Assembly: GCF_030272615.1 (NCBI RefSeq)
Contig: NC_081414.1
Location: 311,688,164-311,752,163, forward strand
Source: Cryptomeria japonica
Taxonomy: Eukaryota > Streptophyta > Pinopsida > Cupressales > Cupressaceae
Length of the DNA stretch: 64,000 bases
Reading direction: 5' to 3'
Below are positions 49,056-60,023 of the stretch, piece by piece. The notes beneath the pieces are model-generated. The model saw only the letters and a list, made by a program, of their open reading frames with translations, made no database searches and had not been told where the DNA came from. The translations under genes and the position numbers were made by a program. How positions within the stretch are numbered: the stretch's first letter is position 1; every line of letters begins with the position of its first letter.

Positions 49056-49278
49056 ATCTCTTGACCCCACCTTGTAGTGCGACCTCTTGACCCCACCTTG
49101 TAGTGCGACATGGAGCATGCTAAGGGAGCTGCCCTCAGACCTTGCAAGGGGGTATTGCCCCTCAATCTCGTTAGGGGCTTTGCCCCTAGATCCCTACAAG
49201 GGGCACTACTCCTTGATCCTGTTGGGGGTTTGCCCCCAAACCCTTGCAACCCTCGCAAGAAGCGTTGCCCCTTACCCA
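49056..49278. repeat. minisatellites: TTGACCCCACCTTGTAGTGC pair and 26-bp GGGGC...GCCCC hairpin units
   Basis: TTGACCCCACCTTGTAGTGC occurs twice about 27 bp apart (about 49060-49108). From 49147 to 49275 about five units of about 26 bp follow (GGGGGTATTGCCCC, GGGGCTTTGCCCC, GGGGCACTACTCC, GGGGTTTGCCCC, GCGTTGCCCC). Each can form a tiny hairpin and is separated by a pyrimidine-rich linker. Confidence 0.8.
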
Positions 49279-50013
49279 AAACCTCCACCCACCATTGTTA
49301 TTGATCAATGCAATAATTGCTATGCTTTAAATGTTTATAATTTTAAACATTACTTAATATGACAGAGTTTCTTTGCAATTCTTATTCTTATTCTTGATAT
49401 GCTCCCAAAGTTCCAAACCTTTGCCCACTGTTGTTAATGTTCAATGCAATAATTGTCATGTTTTAATTTTTAAACTTTACATAGTACACCAAAGTTTCAT
49501 TTACAATTCTTATACTTATTCTTCACATGTTTTTTGAAACTCATTTTTAAGTACTATGGGTATTTCCACCACCCCATTGCTGTCTCCTGCTGCAGCCCCC
49601 ACCATCCCCAAACTTAGACTCTTGGTCCTCCCATCCCTGAAACCCGTTCCCCTTTCCCTTAGAATCTCCACGAAGAAACTCCATGAAACTATGGAAAGCA
49701 GTCAATAATATATAATTATTATACATATCTTAATTCATTTATATGCAACTTGTTGCATTTCAAGACTGCAAATAAGAGAATTTTAAAAAATTGAGGAGTG
49801 GCGATTGCTTAAGACTAATCTCAGCCCCAGCTAGTAGTGGGGTATTGAGAGTTTAATTTGTTTATTCTGTTTGCAATGCAAGTGTAATTATTCACCTGCA
49901 CATAAAATTGCTGCATGCACTCTCCATGGGACCACAAAGCTTAATGCACTTTTTTCAACAGATCTTGATATGTAGGTTTGGTAGAATATTATCCTAGAAT
50001 TTAATTACTTTAT
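49279..50013. other. spacer, no gene
   Basis: It contains a loose direct repeat (GATCAATGCAATAATTGC near 49302 and a TTCAATGCAATAATTGTC variant near 49440). Nothing else is seen. Confidence 0.4.
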
Positions 50014-50228
50014 TCTATATTTTTTTAGTCTCGTACTTAATACATTCTTAGCTCAATTAAGAAGTTCATCTTATTCTTGAAAGTTAGCGACAATGGGCAC
50101 GTATATTTTTTTAGTCTCGTACTTAATACATTCTTAGCTCGTATATTTTTTTAGTCTCGTACTTAATACATTCTTTGCTCAATTAAGAGGTTCATCTTAT
50201 TCTTGAAAGTTAGTGACAATGGGCACGT
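50014..50228. repeat. complex direct repeat, 40-bp and 86-bp units
   Basis: TTTTTTAGTCTCGTACTTAA occurs three times (near 50020, 50106, 50146). The longer downstream part, AAGTTCATCTTATTCTTGAA then GACAATGGGCACGTA, occurs twice. This is a nested duplication with almost identical copies. Confidence 0.85.
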
Positions 50229-50894
50229 ACAGGAAAAATAATGTTTTCTTGTATAAGGTTCATTTCTAAGAAGGAAAAAAGAGGAACTGTAACAGATTAC
50301 TCTCGAAATTTAGAAAATGATTGAAATTTTAAGTTTAATTTGAAACTGCTGTAAGTGTTACTGATTATTTTAAAGCTCTTGTTGCTTCAACCACTAATCA
50401 AGATTAAGATAATTCCAATGGCATGCATGGAGGAGATTTAGTTTATGCTACATTATGGTTTAATTTGTTCTTCTCATGACATTTAGGAACTTTCAATATG
50501 GAGTTTAGCTCAACAAAGATTTAGGATGTATATACGATTTTTTATGATAGCTTATTATATCTAATGAAGATGAACTTTGTAAAAACCAAGAGGGAGGATT
50601 TAATTCAAAGGGATGTTTTCAATTGGAAATGGGAATTGTGCGAGTGCAAATTGGGTTGGATTCTTAGGTTTTGAAATTGGAAAAGGAAGATAAGATGAAG
50701 AATATTGATAGAGCTATTAATTACATTTTGTCTTGTAAAGTGATATTAGTTTTGAAATAGTCATCAATTAGCTATAGTTCGAATCAACTTTTTTTCTTTT
50801 ACAACATCTCCAGCCATGGGAACTTCCACTATTTGTAAAAATATGGGTCATTTGCTTCAATTTCGTCAATTTTTTTTAGCTTTCTATGGCACTT
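50229..50894. other. spacer, no gene
   Basis: AT-rich sequence with no supported feature. Confidence 0.4.
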
Positions 50895-51220
50895 GAAGAG
50901 CACATAGAGGATACCCAGAGGGGGTGAATTAGTATTTTGAAGTTTTAAACACATGAAACCACATAAAACAGAAAAATAAAATAGAAAAAGTAAACATCAA
51001 CAAGGAGAACACCAAATTTCAAGGAGAACACCAAATTTCACGTGGAAAACCCCGGGTTAAAAACCATGACAGATCAATAGCTTTCATTAATCAAATAGGC
51101 ACCGACCCAGATTACATAAGTGAGCACCAACCCTCCTCAAGGCACCAACTTCATTCAGTTGAAGCACCAACTTCAGCTTGAGCACCAACTCAAATGCACT
51201 GAAACTTCATAACAATCCAG
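50895..51220. mobile_element. LTR-retrotransposon leader fragment (copia-like), uncertain
   Basis: GAGCACATAGAGGATACCC followed by AGAGGGGGTGAATTAG resembles the AGAGGGGGGTGAATnnGTG segment common in plant retroelement termini. It is followed by a 21-bp tandem repeat (AAGGAGAACACCAAATTTC, twice) and several GCACCAAC words. No coding sequence. Confidence 0.35.
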
Positions 51221-51707
51221 CATGTTGAAAAGACTACTATTTTATATCCCGTGCCAAAGGTGAAAATCGCAAATAGTAGAAGAAAGATGATTTTTATATA
51301 AGCTCAACTCTCATCATACATGCTCGACTCCATAACATTCAACCAAGGAAAAGGAAGGGCTAAAATATATCGTTTCCTTAAAAATACAAAACGGCTCTTC
51401 AATGCAGAAAAAAACGTTACAAAGCCGTCGCCAGAAATAAGCCGCCCCACTCACATGCAATGGAAGCATCTGCAGCAATCGCACCAAAAAATAAATAAAT
51501 GAATGAATGAATTCGTTTCAAATAAAGCCGCCAAGCATCAAAATCTGAAGCCATCCAAAATTGCAGTGAATGCATATTTATTTTAGGCCACCGCAGCACT
51601 TGTAGCCGCCCTTAAATAAGGAAATCGTGCCTTTAGAATATAATCGCTTGTCTTGAAGAATTTGACACAAAGCAATTTGACTTGGCACAGAAAGGTAGAC
51701 TTGCTGA
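51221..51707. other. spacer, no gene
   Basis: Short AAATRAATGAATGAAT run near 51490. No supported gene. Confidence 0.4.
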
Positions 51708-51902
51708 CAGCAGAAGCAAGCAAGCAGGTGAAGTTGACAAGCAACCAGCATATGCAGACAACCAAGAAGCTCAAGCAAACAGCCAAGTAGCTTAAGCAAG
51801 AAAGCAACCAGCTCAAGCAAGTAGCTCAAACAACGAAGCAAGTAGCCAAGTAGCTCAAGCAAGTAAGCAACCAACTGAAGCAAGTAGCCAAGTAGCTGAT
51901 GA
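51708..51902 (+). repeat. AAGCAAGTAGCY minisatellite
   Basis: Variable units of about 11-22 bp of AAGCAAGTAGCCAAGTAGCTC repeat for about 190 bp. The minus strand therefore reads as a Leu-rich hydrophobic open frame (51578-51883), which I regard as an artefact. Confidence 0.8.
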
Positions 51903-53035
51903 AGATCTGATGAATGATCAGCAGCTTGATAAGCATTTCATTCCAATTCTCTTTCCAGAAAGCCAAGCAAAGAAAAACAATGTACCTTTGACATCAATGA
52001 CAAAATATTCAACAACATCTCCAACCACAAAAGGTTTCCACCATTTTCAAAAATATGAGGCATGTGCTTCAGTTTTTTCAGCTTTGGCCCCATTAGTTCA
52101 CCCTTTGTCATTTAAATATTTTTTATTAGGGACGAAAATAAATTATGTCTTGCTTTGTTATATTCCCTTTTTTATTTTTTATTTTTTATTTTTTTGAAGA
52201 CTATCAATTGATGATAGAAACGTATATGATCTTTTGAAAATTTTCATCAATTGAGAATTAGTTGGGACCTTATCCAACAATGAGAACCTCCAATTTCTAT
52301 TGAAAGGCAGCCTATTGACTTTTAAGGACGAGTAAAATCCAAATAATAAATACTTTTAATATCTAATTTATTTGTAACTATAATTGTTTGAGGAGAACAA
52401 GCCAATATGTGTTTAGGGTTTGTCAAATTTTAATAGGTGATTGAAGAGTTAGGGGTACTAAATTGATGTAGGTCAAGGAGAATCTAAAAAGTAAAAAGTA
52501 ATATATATATATATATATCATAGAAGCAATGATTGGCAAAAAAAATTGCAATGGATAATGATTAATTGGGAATCATAGAGGGTTCTGATTTTTTCCTTTT
52601 AAAAATCGCAAAATATGCGTTGACCGCGGTCAATGATTTTTTCCTGTTCAAACATGATTAATCGCAATTAATGTCTTCTGATTAATCGGGGAAAAAATAA
52701 ATCGCACATATTCGTGCAAAAACCCTAAAAACACGAAAAAGGCGCCAAATTTTTGTGGAAACATCTACAAATGGACACCGTCTCCTTGTTGTTTTTCATC
52801 CAAAGTCTGCAGGTCGCAGAAGTCATAGAAGTCATAGAGATTGATTATTGAAGACATAGAACTTAGAAGTCCCTTGGATCACCAATTGGAAGTCCCTGTT
52901 TGTCATTGGTCACCGACTGTTTCTTCAGGTTTAGCGCAGGGGTCACCAAGCGGCAAGCCAGCACTACATTCATCCAGGTATTTACAAATTATATTTTTGT
53001 TTTACAAATTTTTTCTAGTAGTTTTGTTTTATAGA
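51903..53035. other. spacer with (TA)n run
   Basis: It contains a (TA)n stretch at about 52498-52518. No supported gene; a TTCATCCAG|GTATTTAC donor-like site near 52978 is not linked to any ORF. Confidence 0.4.
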
Positions 53036-53765
53036 ATTAAAATTTAAAATACTGTTAAATTAAATTAATATTTAACTGTATATATTTAACTTATATTTAA
53101 TAGTAAAATATATACTTATATATTTTACTGTTCAATTTAACAGTTAAATTTAATATACTGTTAGTATATTAAATTTAATTTAACAGTATATTAAATTTAA
53201 CTGTTAAATATATACTGTTAAATTTAACAGTAAAATATATAAGTATATATTTTACTGTTAAATATTAATTTAATTTAACAGTATATTAAATTTAACTGTA
53301 TATATTTAACAGTATATTAAGTTTAACAGTTAAATATATAGTAATAAATTTAACTGTTAAATATATACTAATATACTATTAAATTTATTAGTATATATTT
53401 AACAGTATATTAAATTTAACTGTTAAATATAAGGTAAATTTAATTTAATAATATATTAAATTTAACTGTTAAATTTATACAGTTAAATATAAGTATATAC
53501 AGTTAAAATCTAACAGTATACTGTATACATTTTACTGTTAAATTTTTACTGTATATACTTATATTTATCTGTTAAAATATATACTGTTAAAATTTGTCTA
53601 ACTATATTCTTAAAATATATACTGTTAAAATCGAAAAATCATCTGTCTAAAATATATAAGTACTCAAAGATATATTGAATATAAAATACATACTGTATAT
53701 ATTTTATTGTTAGACAAAAATTTGTCTTCCCAAAACGTATAATTTAACAGTATAATTCAACTATA
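53036..53765. repeat. palindromic AT array of ACTGTTAAAT/ATTTAACAGT units
   Basis: Over about 700 bp the words TTAACAGTATATTAAA and TTTAACTGTTAAATATA recur dozens of times in both orientations, so any segment can pair with several neighbours. Non-coding. Strong cruciform or hairpin potential is expected. Confidence 0.9.
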
Positions 53766-54184
53766 TATAAGGTTAAGAAGAATGTATTGCTGTTTCTAGT
53801 GGGTCAGAAATTCTTCTTCAATGGCTTAATTTCCAGGTCTGCAATTGTAACTGCATTCTCAATTTCAGATTGTATGCGATGTGCTTACTCATGAAATAAA
53901 GTGAATTTTCTGTTCGATGCAATTTGGCTTAAATTGTCTTCAAATGCATTGTTTCATATGAATGTTCTTAAATGGTGAATGTGTAAATGATATTCAATTC
54001 TCAATTCAATGTGCAAGATATATTCTAGTTATATTTTCTTGATCTATGTATTATCTATTTATATGATAAATCTGATTGTCTTCTTTTGTATGGCAGGTGA
54101 GCTGAGCATTTATTAATTTCTATATCCTTTCTCACAAATGCCATTCGATATATATATAGCAAGCGGGGTACAACCAAGAAATGC

Positions 54185-54208
54185 CTTGATCGGTCATGAC
54201 CGATCAAG
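54185..54208. other. 24-bp perfect palindrome
   Basis: CTTGATCGGTCA and TGACCGATCAAG abut without spacer. A further TTGATCG half-site follows near 54226. It could be a dimeric protein-binding site or a remnant of the following repeat. Confidence 0.85.
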
Positions 54209-54249
54209 ACATTACTTGATCGTGCTCCTTTGCTAATTATATAACTAAC

Positions 54250-54490
54250 AAACGGTGCATATTAATAACCAATGTCAACCGGTGAATGTTTATATTTTAA
54301 CAACCAATAAATATCGGTGTATGCTTAACCTTAATCAACCGATGACTATCGGTGTTTGCACAATGCTAACAGTCGATAGTTATCGGCATGTTAGCCTTAA
54401 CAACCGATAACTATCGGTGTAGGCTTAACAACAAATAACTATCGGTAACCTTTATTATGCCACCCGATATGAAACCCGATATTAATTGGT
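54250..54490. repeat. CCGATARYTATCGG hairpin minisatellite
   Basis: Units such as AACCGATAACTATCGGTG recur near 54303, 54341, 54371, 54402 and 54430, at 28-38 bp spacing. Most contain a 7-bp inverted repeat around a 2-nt centre. AACCGGTGAATG and CACCCGATATG are outlying variants. Confidence 0.8.
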
Positions 54491-54700
54491 GCCTTGATTA
54501 ATCATTTATTTATTATCACTTATGTTAGTCGATATAAATCCGAGTGCAAGATTTAGAAATAGATGAACATAAACAAAAGATATAATTTGATTATCAATGT
54601 TAAGGGTTTGATCGAACTGAATAGGTTATTTATATGCAAATGTAGAATGGCTATCAAAGAGGAATTAATTGCTTGAAGGTTTTATCATAGTTATCGATAT

Positions 54701-54751
54701 GATAAATGATTGAATGAGAGACTTCATTTATCTCTCATTCAATCATTTATC
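54701..54751. other. perfect 21-bp hairpin
   Basis: GATAAATGATTGAATGAGAG plus A (54701-54721) is exactly repeated in inverse at 54731-54751 with a 9-nt loop. It stands about 200 bp upstream of the hAT ORF and could be a transposon subterminal structure. Confidence 0.85.
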
Positions 54752-54953
54752 TTACTGAAGCTATCATGCATTAACAGAATGAACTTTAGAAAAACAAAGC
54801 AATCAGCAAACAGTCATATTTTTCTAACATGTTCAAACAAGCCAAAACCATCATAACCTGTTGCATCAAAATCATCAACTCAAAAATTTGATTTTCTCAC
54901 TCAAAAGTTAAAGACTGAGTGTGATGTTTTTGTAGATCTGATTGTTGATCAAA

Positions 54954-56392
54954 ATGCCACGTCAAAAAGACTTTGCGTGGACACACTGCACAACAGTTCC
55001 AAGTAGCACGAAGGTCAAGTGCAATTGGTGTCTAGAGGGCATCAGTGGTGGGATTTATCGTTTCAAATGGCATTTGTCAAAAGAACGAGGAAACAACACC
55101 GAGATATGCAAAAAATGCCTTGCAGATGTCTCGTATCAGGCAAAGCAATCTCTTGACGGGATTGTCGAGAGTAAGGCCAAAAAGGCAAGAATTGGGGCTG
55201 AACTAGGTTCTAGTTCTGCAGATCCCAGGAGCAATTGTTCGCATGAGGAAGATGGCGAAGATGGGAGTTTCAGGGAATGTGGGTCAACACCTAACTCTAT
55301 AGCACGTGGACCAAACACAGGTGGAGGAAACATTAATACTTTCTTCCAACCTCGTACTACACCAGGATCACAAACCACTTTGGAGAGTACAGGATAAAGG
55401 AAAACTGCCACTAAACAAGCAAAGAAGGCAATTGGTAATTTTTGGTACTCCTCTCACATGGCATTCCATGCTTCCAGAAATCCATATTTGCAACCCATGG
55501 TGGATGCTATTGCAGTTGTTTGACTTGGGTTTCAAGCCCCATCTTATGAGTCATTGAGGGTTGGTATGCTGAAAGATGCAATAGAGGATGTTCAATATGT
55601 TAAATAACATCGGTTACAATGGGTTAGAACTGGTTGCAGTATCATGTCAGATGGTTGGACAGATAGAAGGAACCAAACTCTCATTAACTTCCTTGTCTCT
55701 TGTGAGATTGGCAGTGTTTTTCTGAAATCTGTGGATGCATCTAATATGATGAAATCCACAAATGCATTGTTTGAGATGTATGACGTGGTTGTTATGGATG
55801 TAGGGCCACAAAATGTGGTTCAATTTATCCCAAAAAATGCTGCTGCTTGTGTTGCTGCAGGGAGACTTCTGACAGATAAATACCCTTCCATGTTTTTTAC
55901 ACCATGTGCAGCACATTGCCTTGATCTAACCCTAGAGGACATTGGAAAAATTGAATGGGTTAAGGCGGCATTTCAGAAGGCTCACAAGGTTACCAAATTT
56001 GTTTATAATCACACGAGGGTTTTGGCTATAATGCGCTCTTTCACAGGAGGCAAGTAGCTAGTTCGACAAGGGGTGACAAGATTTGCAACATATTTCCTTG
56101 CATTACAAACATTATGTGAACAAAAAGGTAATTTGAGGCGAATGTTTGTTTCAGCTGAGTGGATGGAGTTTGGCTTCACAACTCAAGCAAATGGCAGAGT
56201 ATGTGTTCTACCACCTTTTGGGAATCTATTAAACGAATTGTAGAATTTTCAGAGCCTTTAGTAAAAGTCTTGAGACTAGTGGATGGAGAAAACCCCCCCA
56301 TGGGATATGTGTATGAGGCCATGGAGGGCCAAGGAGGTGATAAGGAGTAAGTTGGAAAATAACAGGGATAGGTATATGCCATTGTTTAGCCC
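54954..56392 (+). pseudogene. hAT transposase with BED zinc finger and DUF659, truncated by LTR element
   Basis: From ATG 54954 the frame shows a BED-type finger (FAWTHCTTVPSSTKVKCNWC...GIYRFKWHLS), an acidic Ser-rich linker, and the DUF659/transposase core (GCSIMSDGWTDRRNQTLINF, FLKSVDAS, AAGRLL, FTPCAAHCLDLTLEDIGKIE, about 55640-55960). The first catalytic Asp (SDGWTD) is present. The second, usually in VVtDNAAN, reads VVQFIPKNAAAC, so it is lost. Stops occur at 55395, 55521, 55605 and 56055. Near 56180 the frame shifts to WESIKRIVEFSEPLVKVLRL and again near 56340 (SKLENNRDRYMPLF). Homology ends at about 56392, where a retrotransposon LTR starts. The C-terminal dimerisation domain is missing. 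Confidence 0.9.
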
Positions 56393-56399
56393 TAAAGGT

Positions 56400-56724
56400 A
56401 TAGTGGTGGATAATCAATAACCCAGTAGTACCTGCATATACTAAGCATTCATAGAACAGAATAATTGTACATCATAACACGAATGACAGATGATAATAAT
56501 CAGACCAAAAAGTTATATCTTTATTCCCATGTCTCCAATGGTTCATACATGATCCCCTGCCGAGGTTCCAACCAAACACTATATAGACCCGACGATTGGC
56601 CAAGTTGCCAACCGTCACCAACTCCCAACTACCTGACGGGAACCTCTCGGCAATAGCAAAACATAAACACACATAACACACTTATAATTATTATTCGTAC
56701 AAACATACGTTTTTACCCCTAACA
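56400..56724 (-). repeat. 3' LTR, about 320 bp
   Basis: On the minus strand it begins TGTTAGGGGTAAAAACG at 56724, right after the polypurine tract. A TATA box (GTCTATATAGTG, about 56585-56574) lies inside. The far end is estimated at about 56400 from where hAT homology stops (56392). No second LTR is in the window for confirmation. Confidence 0.65.
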
Positions 56725-56745
56725 TTATCCCCCCCCAAAAAACGT
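56725..56745 (-). other. polypurine tract
   Basis: The minus strand reads TTTTTTGGGGGGGGATAA immediately before the LTR start, a textbook plus-strand priming site. Confidence 0.75.
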
Positions 56746-56793
56746 AGTCGTCTTCCAGACGACTCAGACAAGAGAAACTGAAATAAAACATGG

Positions 56794-59235
56794 CTAAGAC
56801 TGAGAAGAGGGAGGAAGTGTCCCTGTAGTGGTAGTAGGCTGAGGTCGTTGCCCGGCCTGAGTTTTTAGATTCTTTTCTGCCATTAACTGCCGTTCCCGTG
56901 CTTTCTTTACCATGTGAACAACTTCCATCAACTTTCCATCTTTTTGCTCCAGCTGTGAAGTGAGCGTCGCCACCTGGGCTGCCAATGCCTGTGCCTCCTT
57001 CTCCTGCATGCTGCAGCGGGCCTCATATGTAGTCATCTTCATTTCCATCTCCTTCCTCAAGCTCTTTTCAATTGTGGCCAACTCCGTCTGCTTCCTGCTC
57101 TCTTTTTCCAGGGTTACTATGTAGATCTGTTGGGCCTCTTTCTCCACTTGATGTTGCCACATCTGTAAGTACACCTCGCGAAAAGTTCCCTCCATATTGC
57201 GGAAAGTGGTGCCTAAGGTACCTGAGCCTCCTATCACGCGCTTGTGGGTCCAGTTCTGAATCATCTCAGGTGTACTATTATCCGACCATCCTTGCTGCTC
57301 GAGGTGCTGCGTGAACTCATCTTTGCACCCCTGTGCCATAAAATGACACAGCTGTGTAGCGTCGGTTGAATTACCAACCTCCATTTGTCCAGTCAACTGG
57401 GCCATGCCGTGTGCAACATCCGAGAGTCCTTGCAGCTCCGTCAGGAATCGTTTGAGTGAGCCTGCTGGGTCACTCGGATCGAGTAGTGTGATATGGAGTC
57501 CAGTGAAAGTCCCCTCCAGGCCATTGCTTTGCTCGTCCTTTCCCTGATGTGTCTGATCAGTGGGTCTCTCCTCATCTGGGATTGTGACCTCGCTATCTGG
57601 AGTCACGTTGGGCCTGATAGCCATGTTATATGGTGCGGGGGAGGGGGGACAGGTGTGGGGCAAGCGTGAATTGTCCTAGCCACCCGTCCAACGACGCGTC
57701 TATATCCTCATCTGTCATAGTACCCAGGGCTGCCTCTAAGTTAGCTGATGCCGTACCAGTCTCTGCTACCCTCGTACCAGTTCCCGCCACACTAGTTCCT
57801 ATTGTCGTTGTGCTGGTCTCTGCTGCCATCGTACCAGTTCTTACTTCCGTCGTACTAGTTTCTGCTGCCAGTACGGCTAAACTGATCTGTGGCAACGATA
57901 CTCGTTGTTGTGCCGGCGGCTCCCCTCCGCTAATCTTCTAGAATAGTACCCCCATAGGTTGTACATCTCCTACGGGGCTGGCGACTGCAAGTGCCTCCTG
58001 AGGTACCAGGTGTGCTGAGGCTAATTTTGAGGGCGTAAAATTTACCCTCGTGCTCTTCCATTGTGCCCGCAATCCCCCCTGTTGCTCCTCTTCTTCATCT
58101 TCTTCCTGCTGGCATGATTCTGTTTCCTCCTCTTCCTCTACGGTGGTGTGTTCTGACAAATGGAACCCTTCATCCCCACTTTCCAGTTCTTTTGTTTCTT
58201 CTGCTTCCTCGAACCCTTTAGTATTGCTACCCTCTTCCACTTCCACAGATGTGTCTAGCTTCCTCCTCTTCCGTGTGGGCTACGCTGTGTCGCCAAGGGT
58301 GTCCAGGTGAATGTAGTAGTACATAGTGGGTTTATTTGGTTCCACCCGTCCGTGAGGTTTGAATGTCCCCCAACCCTCTGGCGGTACCTGTAGGCATACT
58401 GCATCTAGGAACAGACTGATGGCATGATGGCACATGTAGAATGCTTTGTGTTCTAATCTCAGGAAGTCGTGGATGCGTTCTGCAGGAGTTGGCCCCAGTT
58501 GTACACTTTCCCGCATCTGACCTCGTTCATTAACCCAATCATCCATATGGCGATATTTGAAGCCCGACTGGCCCCTGCCAGGCGGCTTTTAACCAGGTCC
58601 ATCAACATCCTCCACTCTCCTGGTGCGATAAAACTACGCTTCATTCCTCTGCTATCGACCCAGACGCTCTTCCACTGTTCTTCTGTAAGGTCGTCTCTGC
58701 ACACCAGGTCCATCAACCATTTTTTCTTTTCCTTGGTAAGGTTTTTGGTTTCTTTGGTAGTAGCTGCTCCTTTATCTGGTATGCCAAACACGTGCCTGAA
58801 ATCCTTAGGTTTGAATGAAACCCGCATTGTGTGCCCTTGAAACTGGATGACCGAAGCACGCTCGTGAGGGTTATAACCGGATACCATGGTCTGTAGGACT
58901 GGCTCGAACTCCTTAATGTTAAATATGGGCATTTGCACAGCGTGGTCGACCTGTGCTTTTTTAAGTGATTCCTTCATCACATGATCTGGAGGGTTTTCCT
59001 CCCACCAGGTACGACATTCACTGCCAGTCACACTTTCGAATGCTACATTGGCTGCGGTGAGTTCCTCCGGGTCCTTTGTTGTCTTCGGTCTGCTCTTGGT
59101 TTTCCTGCTGCTGGCAGGCTCTGTGGCAGTTATGGTTGTACTGCAATTGCCTTTCCTCGTTCTTCTGACTAAACCCCTTCCTGCGTCCTTATTATAACCG
59201 TCTGCCAGATTATCTCGCCAGTTGGTACGGCCCAT
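56794..59235 (-). pseudogene. post-pol ORF of the gypsy element (globular, acidic linker, coiled coil), frameshifted
   Basis: It is read from ATG 59235 in three segments: 59235-58459; then a +1/-1 shifted frame from about 58546 to 57626 with stops at 58280 and 57938; then the first frame again from about 57663 to 56794. The N-terminal region is basic, followed by a globular part with MRVSFKPKDFRHVFGIPDKG, GEWRMLMDLVKSRLAG and AFYMCHHAISLFLDAVC. It resembles the style of plant transposon-associated (plant mobile domain-like) proteins, not an envelope: no signal peptide or membrane segment is visible. An NLS-like PTRKRRKLD, an acidic stretch (EEEEETESCQQEEDEEEEQQ), a Thr/Ala-rich repeat and a C-terminal coiled coil (about 57240-56880) follow. 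It occupies the position of the env-like or extra ORF of Athila/Tat elements. Confidence 0.65.
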
Positions 59236-59479
59236 TGTATTACTTTCAGTTTCCCCGCTGTACGGTCCCTTCCTTGTGTTCTGCGCTTCCTCTCTTATAC
59301 CCTCGTGCCTTGATTACCCGGTCAAATTCCTGTCGTATGGCCCGGTTGTTGCCGTCGTACTACTTCCTTGTTTGCCATCGTATGGATTTCCCTTGCTTCC
59401 GCATGCGTTGGTTTGCGTTGTCCATACACCGTTTAGTGAAGGTGTGCCTCTGCCTTGTATAGTGTCCGTACGATCAAGT

Positions 59480-59910
59480 CGTACGCCATACGGTGGGTCC
59501 CTTTTGTTCTTGCTCCATTTTTCGTCAACACCATGCGTTGAATGTCATACACGTACGGTGGAGGAAGGCCGTATGTCATACGGTAGTATCAGTTTGTGCC
59601 TCGTGTTGCGTACGTCGTACAAGTACGTCTTCCCTTTAGCCGTGTTCCGTGTGCCGTACACCGTACGGTGGTTCCTGTTTAACTCGCTGATGCCTTGAAT
59701 TCGTATGTCGTACGGTAGAACCTCTGCAAGCCGTATGCCGTACGGCTCAACTTGCCTTCCAGACTATGCACACGCCATACAATGGTTCCTACCCTCCGTG
59801 TCTTGAATTTGTACGTTGTACGGTATAACTTGTTGGGTAATCCGTACACTGTACGGCCCAGCTCCCTGTCTTTCTTGCCTTCCAGACCACGTAATCCGTA
59901 CACCGTACGG
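59480..59910. repeat. cluster of CCGTAYRCYGTACGG imperfect palindromes
   Basis: At least eleven copies lie between 59480 and 59910, among them CCGTACACCGTACGG at 59654 and 59896, CCGTATGCCGTACGG at 59731 and CCGTACACTGTACGG at 59842, with 29-54-bp spacing. They sit between the lysine-rich tail and the ATG of the post-pol ORF. Short minus frames through them (repeating RTVYGL/YRTTY) are probably artefacts. A role as binding-site array or spacer minisatellite is open. Confidence 0.85.
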
Positions 59911-60023
59911 ATTGGTCACTCCCTTCGGCCCTCCTTCTGCGTCCGTACCAGCAGTTCTGCTCAATGCTGTCTGGCTCGTGGGTTCTCTTTCCTGCGTTGT
60001 GCCTAATGGGGTCTCCTGGCAAC

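Noticed and set aside
51578-51883. 101-codon Leu-rich minus ORF, possible membrane protein
   Set aside because: Arises from an AAGCAAGTAGC minisatellite. It has no start context or homology.
56794-59235. Retroviral-type envelope gene in the post-pol position
   Set aside because: No signal peptide, transmembrane segment or cysteine pattern. The content is nuclear-looking with a coiled coil.
57072-59698. Plus-strand ORFs of 80-158 codons opposite the post-pol ORF and its upstream spacer
   Set aside because: Those at 57072-58840 are complementary shadows of the minus-strand coding region. Those at 59222-59698 lie opposite the spacer just upstream of its ATG and show no domain.
59679-60006. Minus- and plus-strand frames with repeated YRTTY/YGL peptides
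   Set aside because: They follow the CCGTACACCGTACGG palindromes, whose irregular spacing breaks any constant protein repeat.
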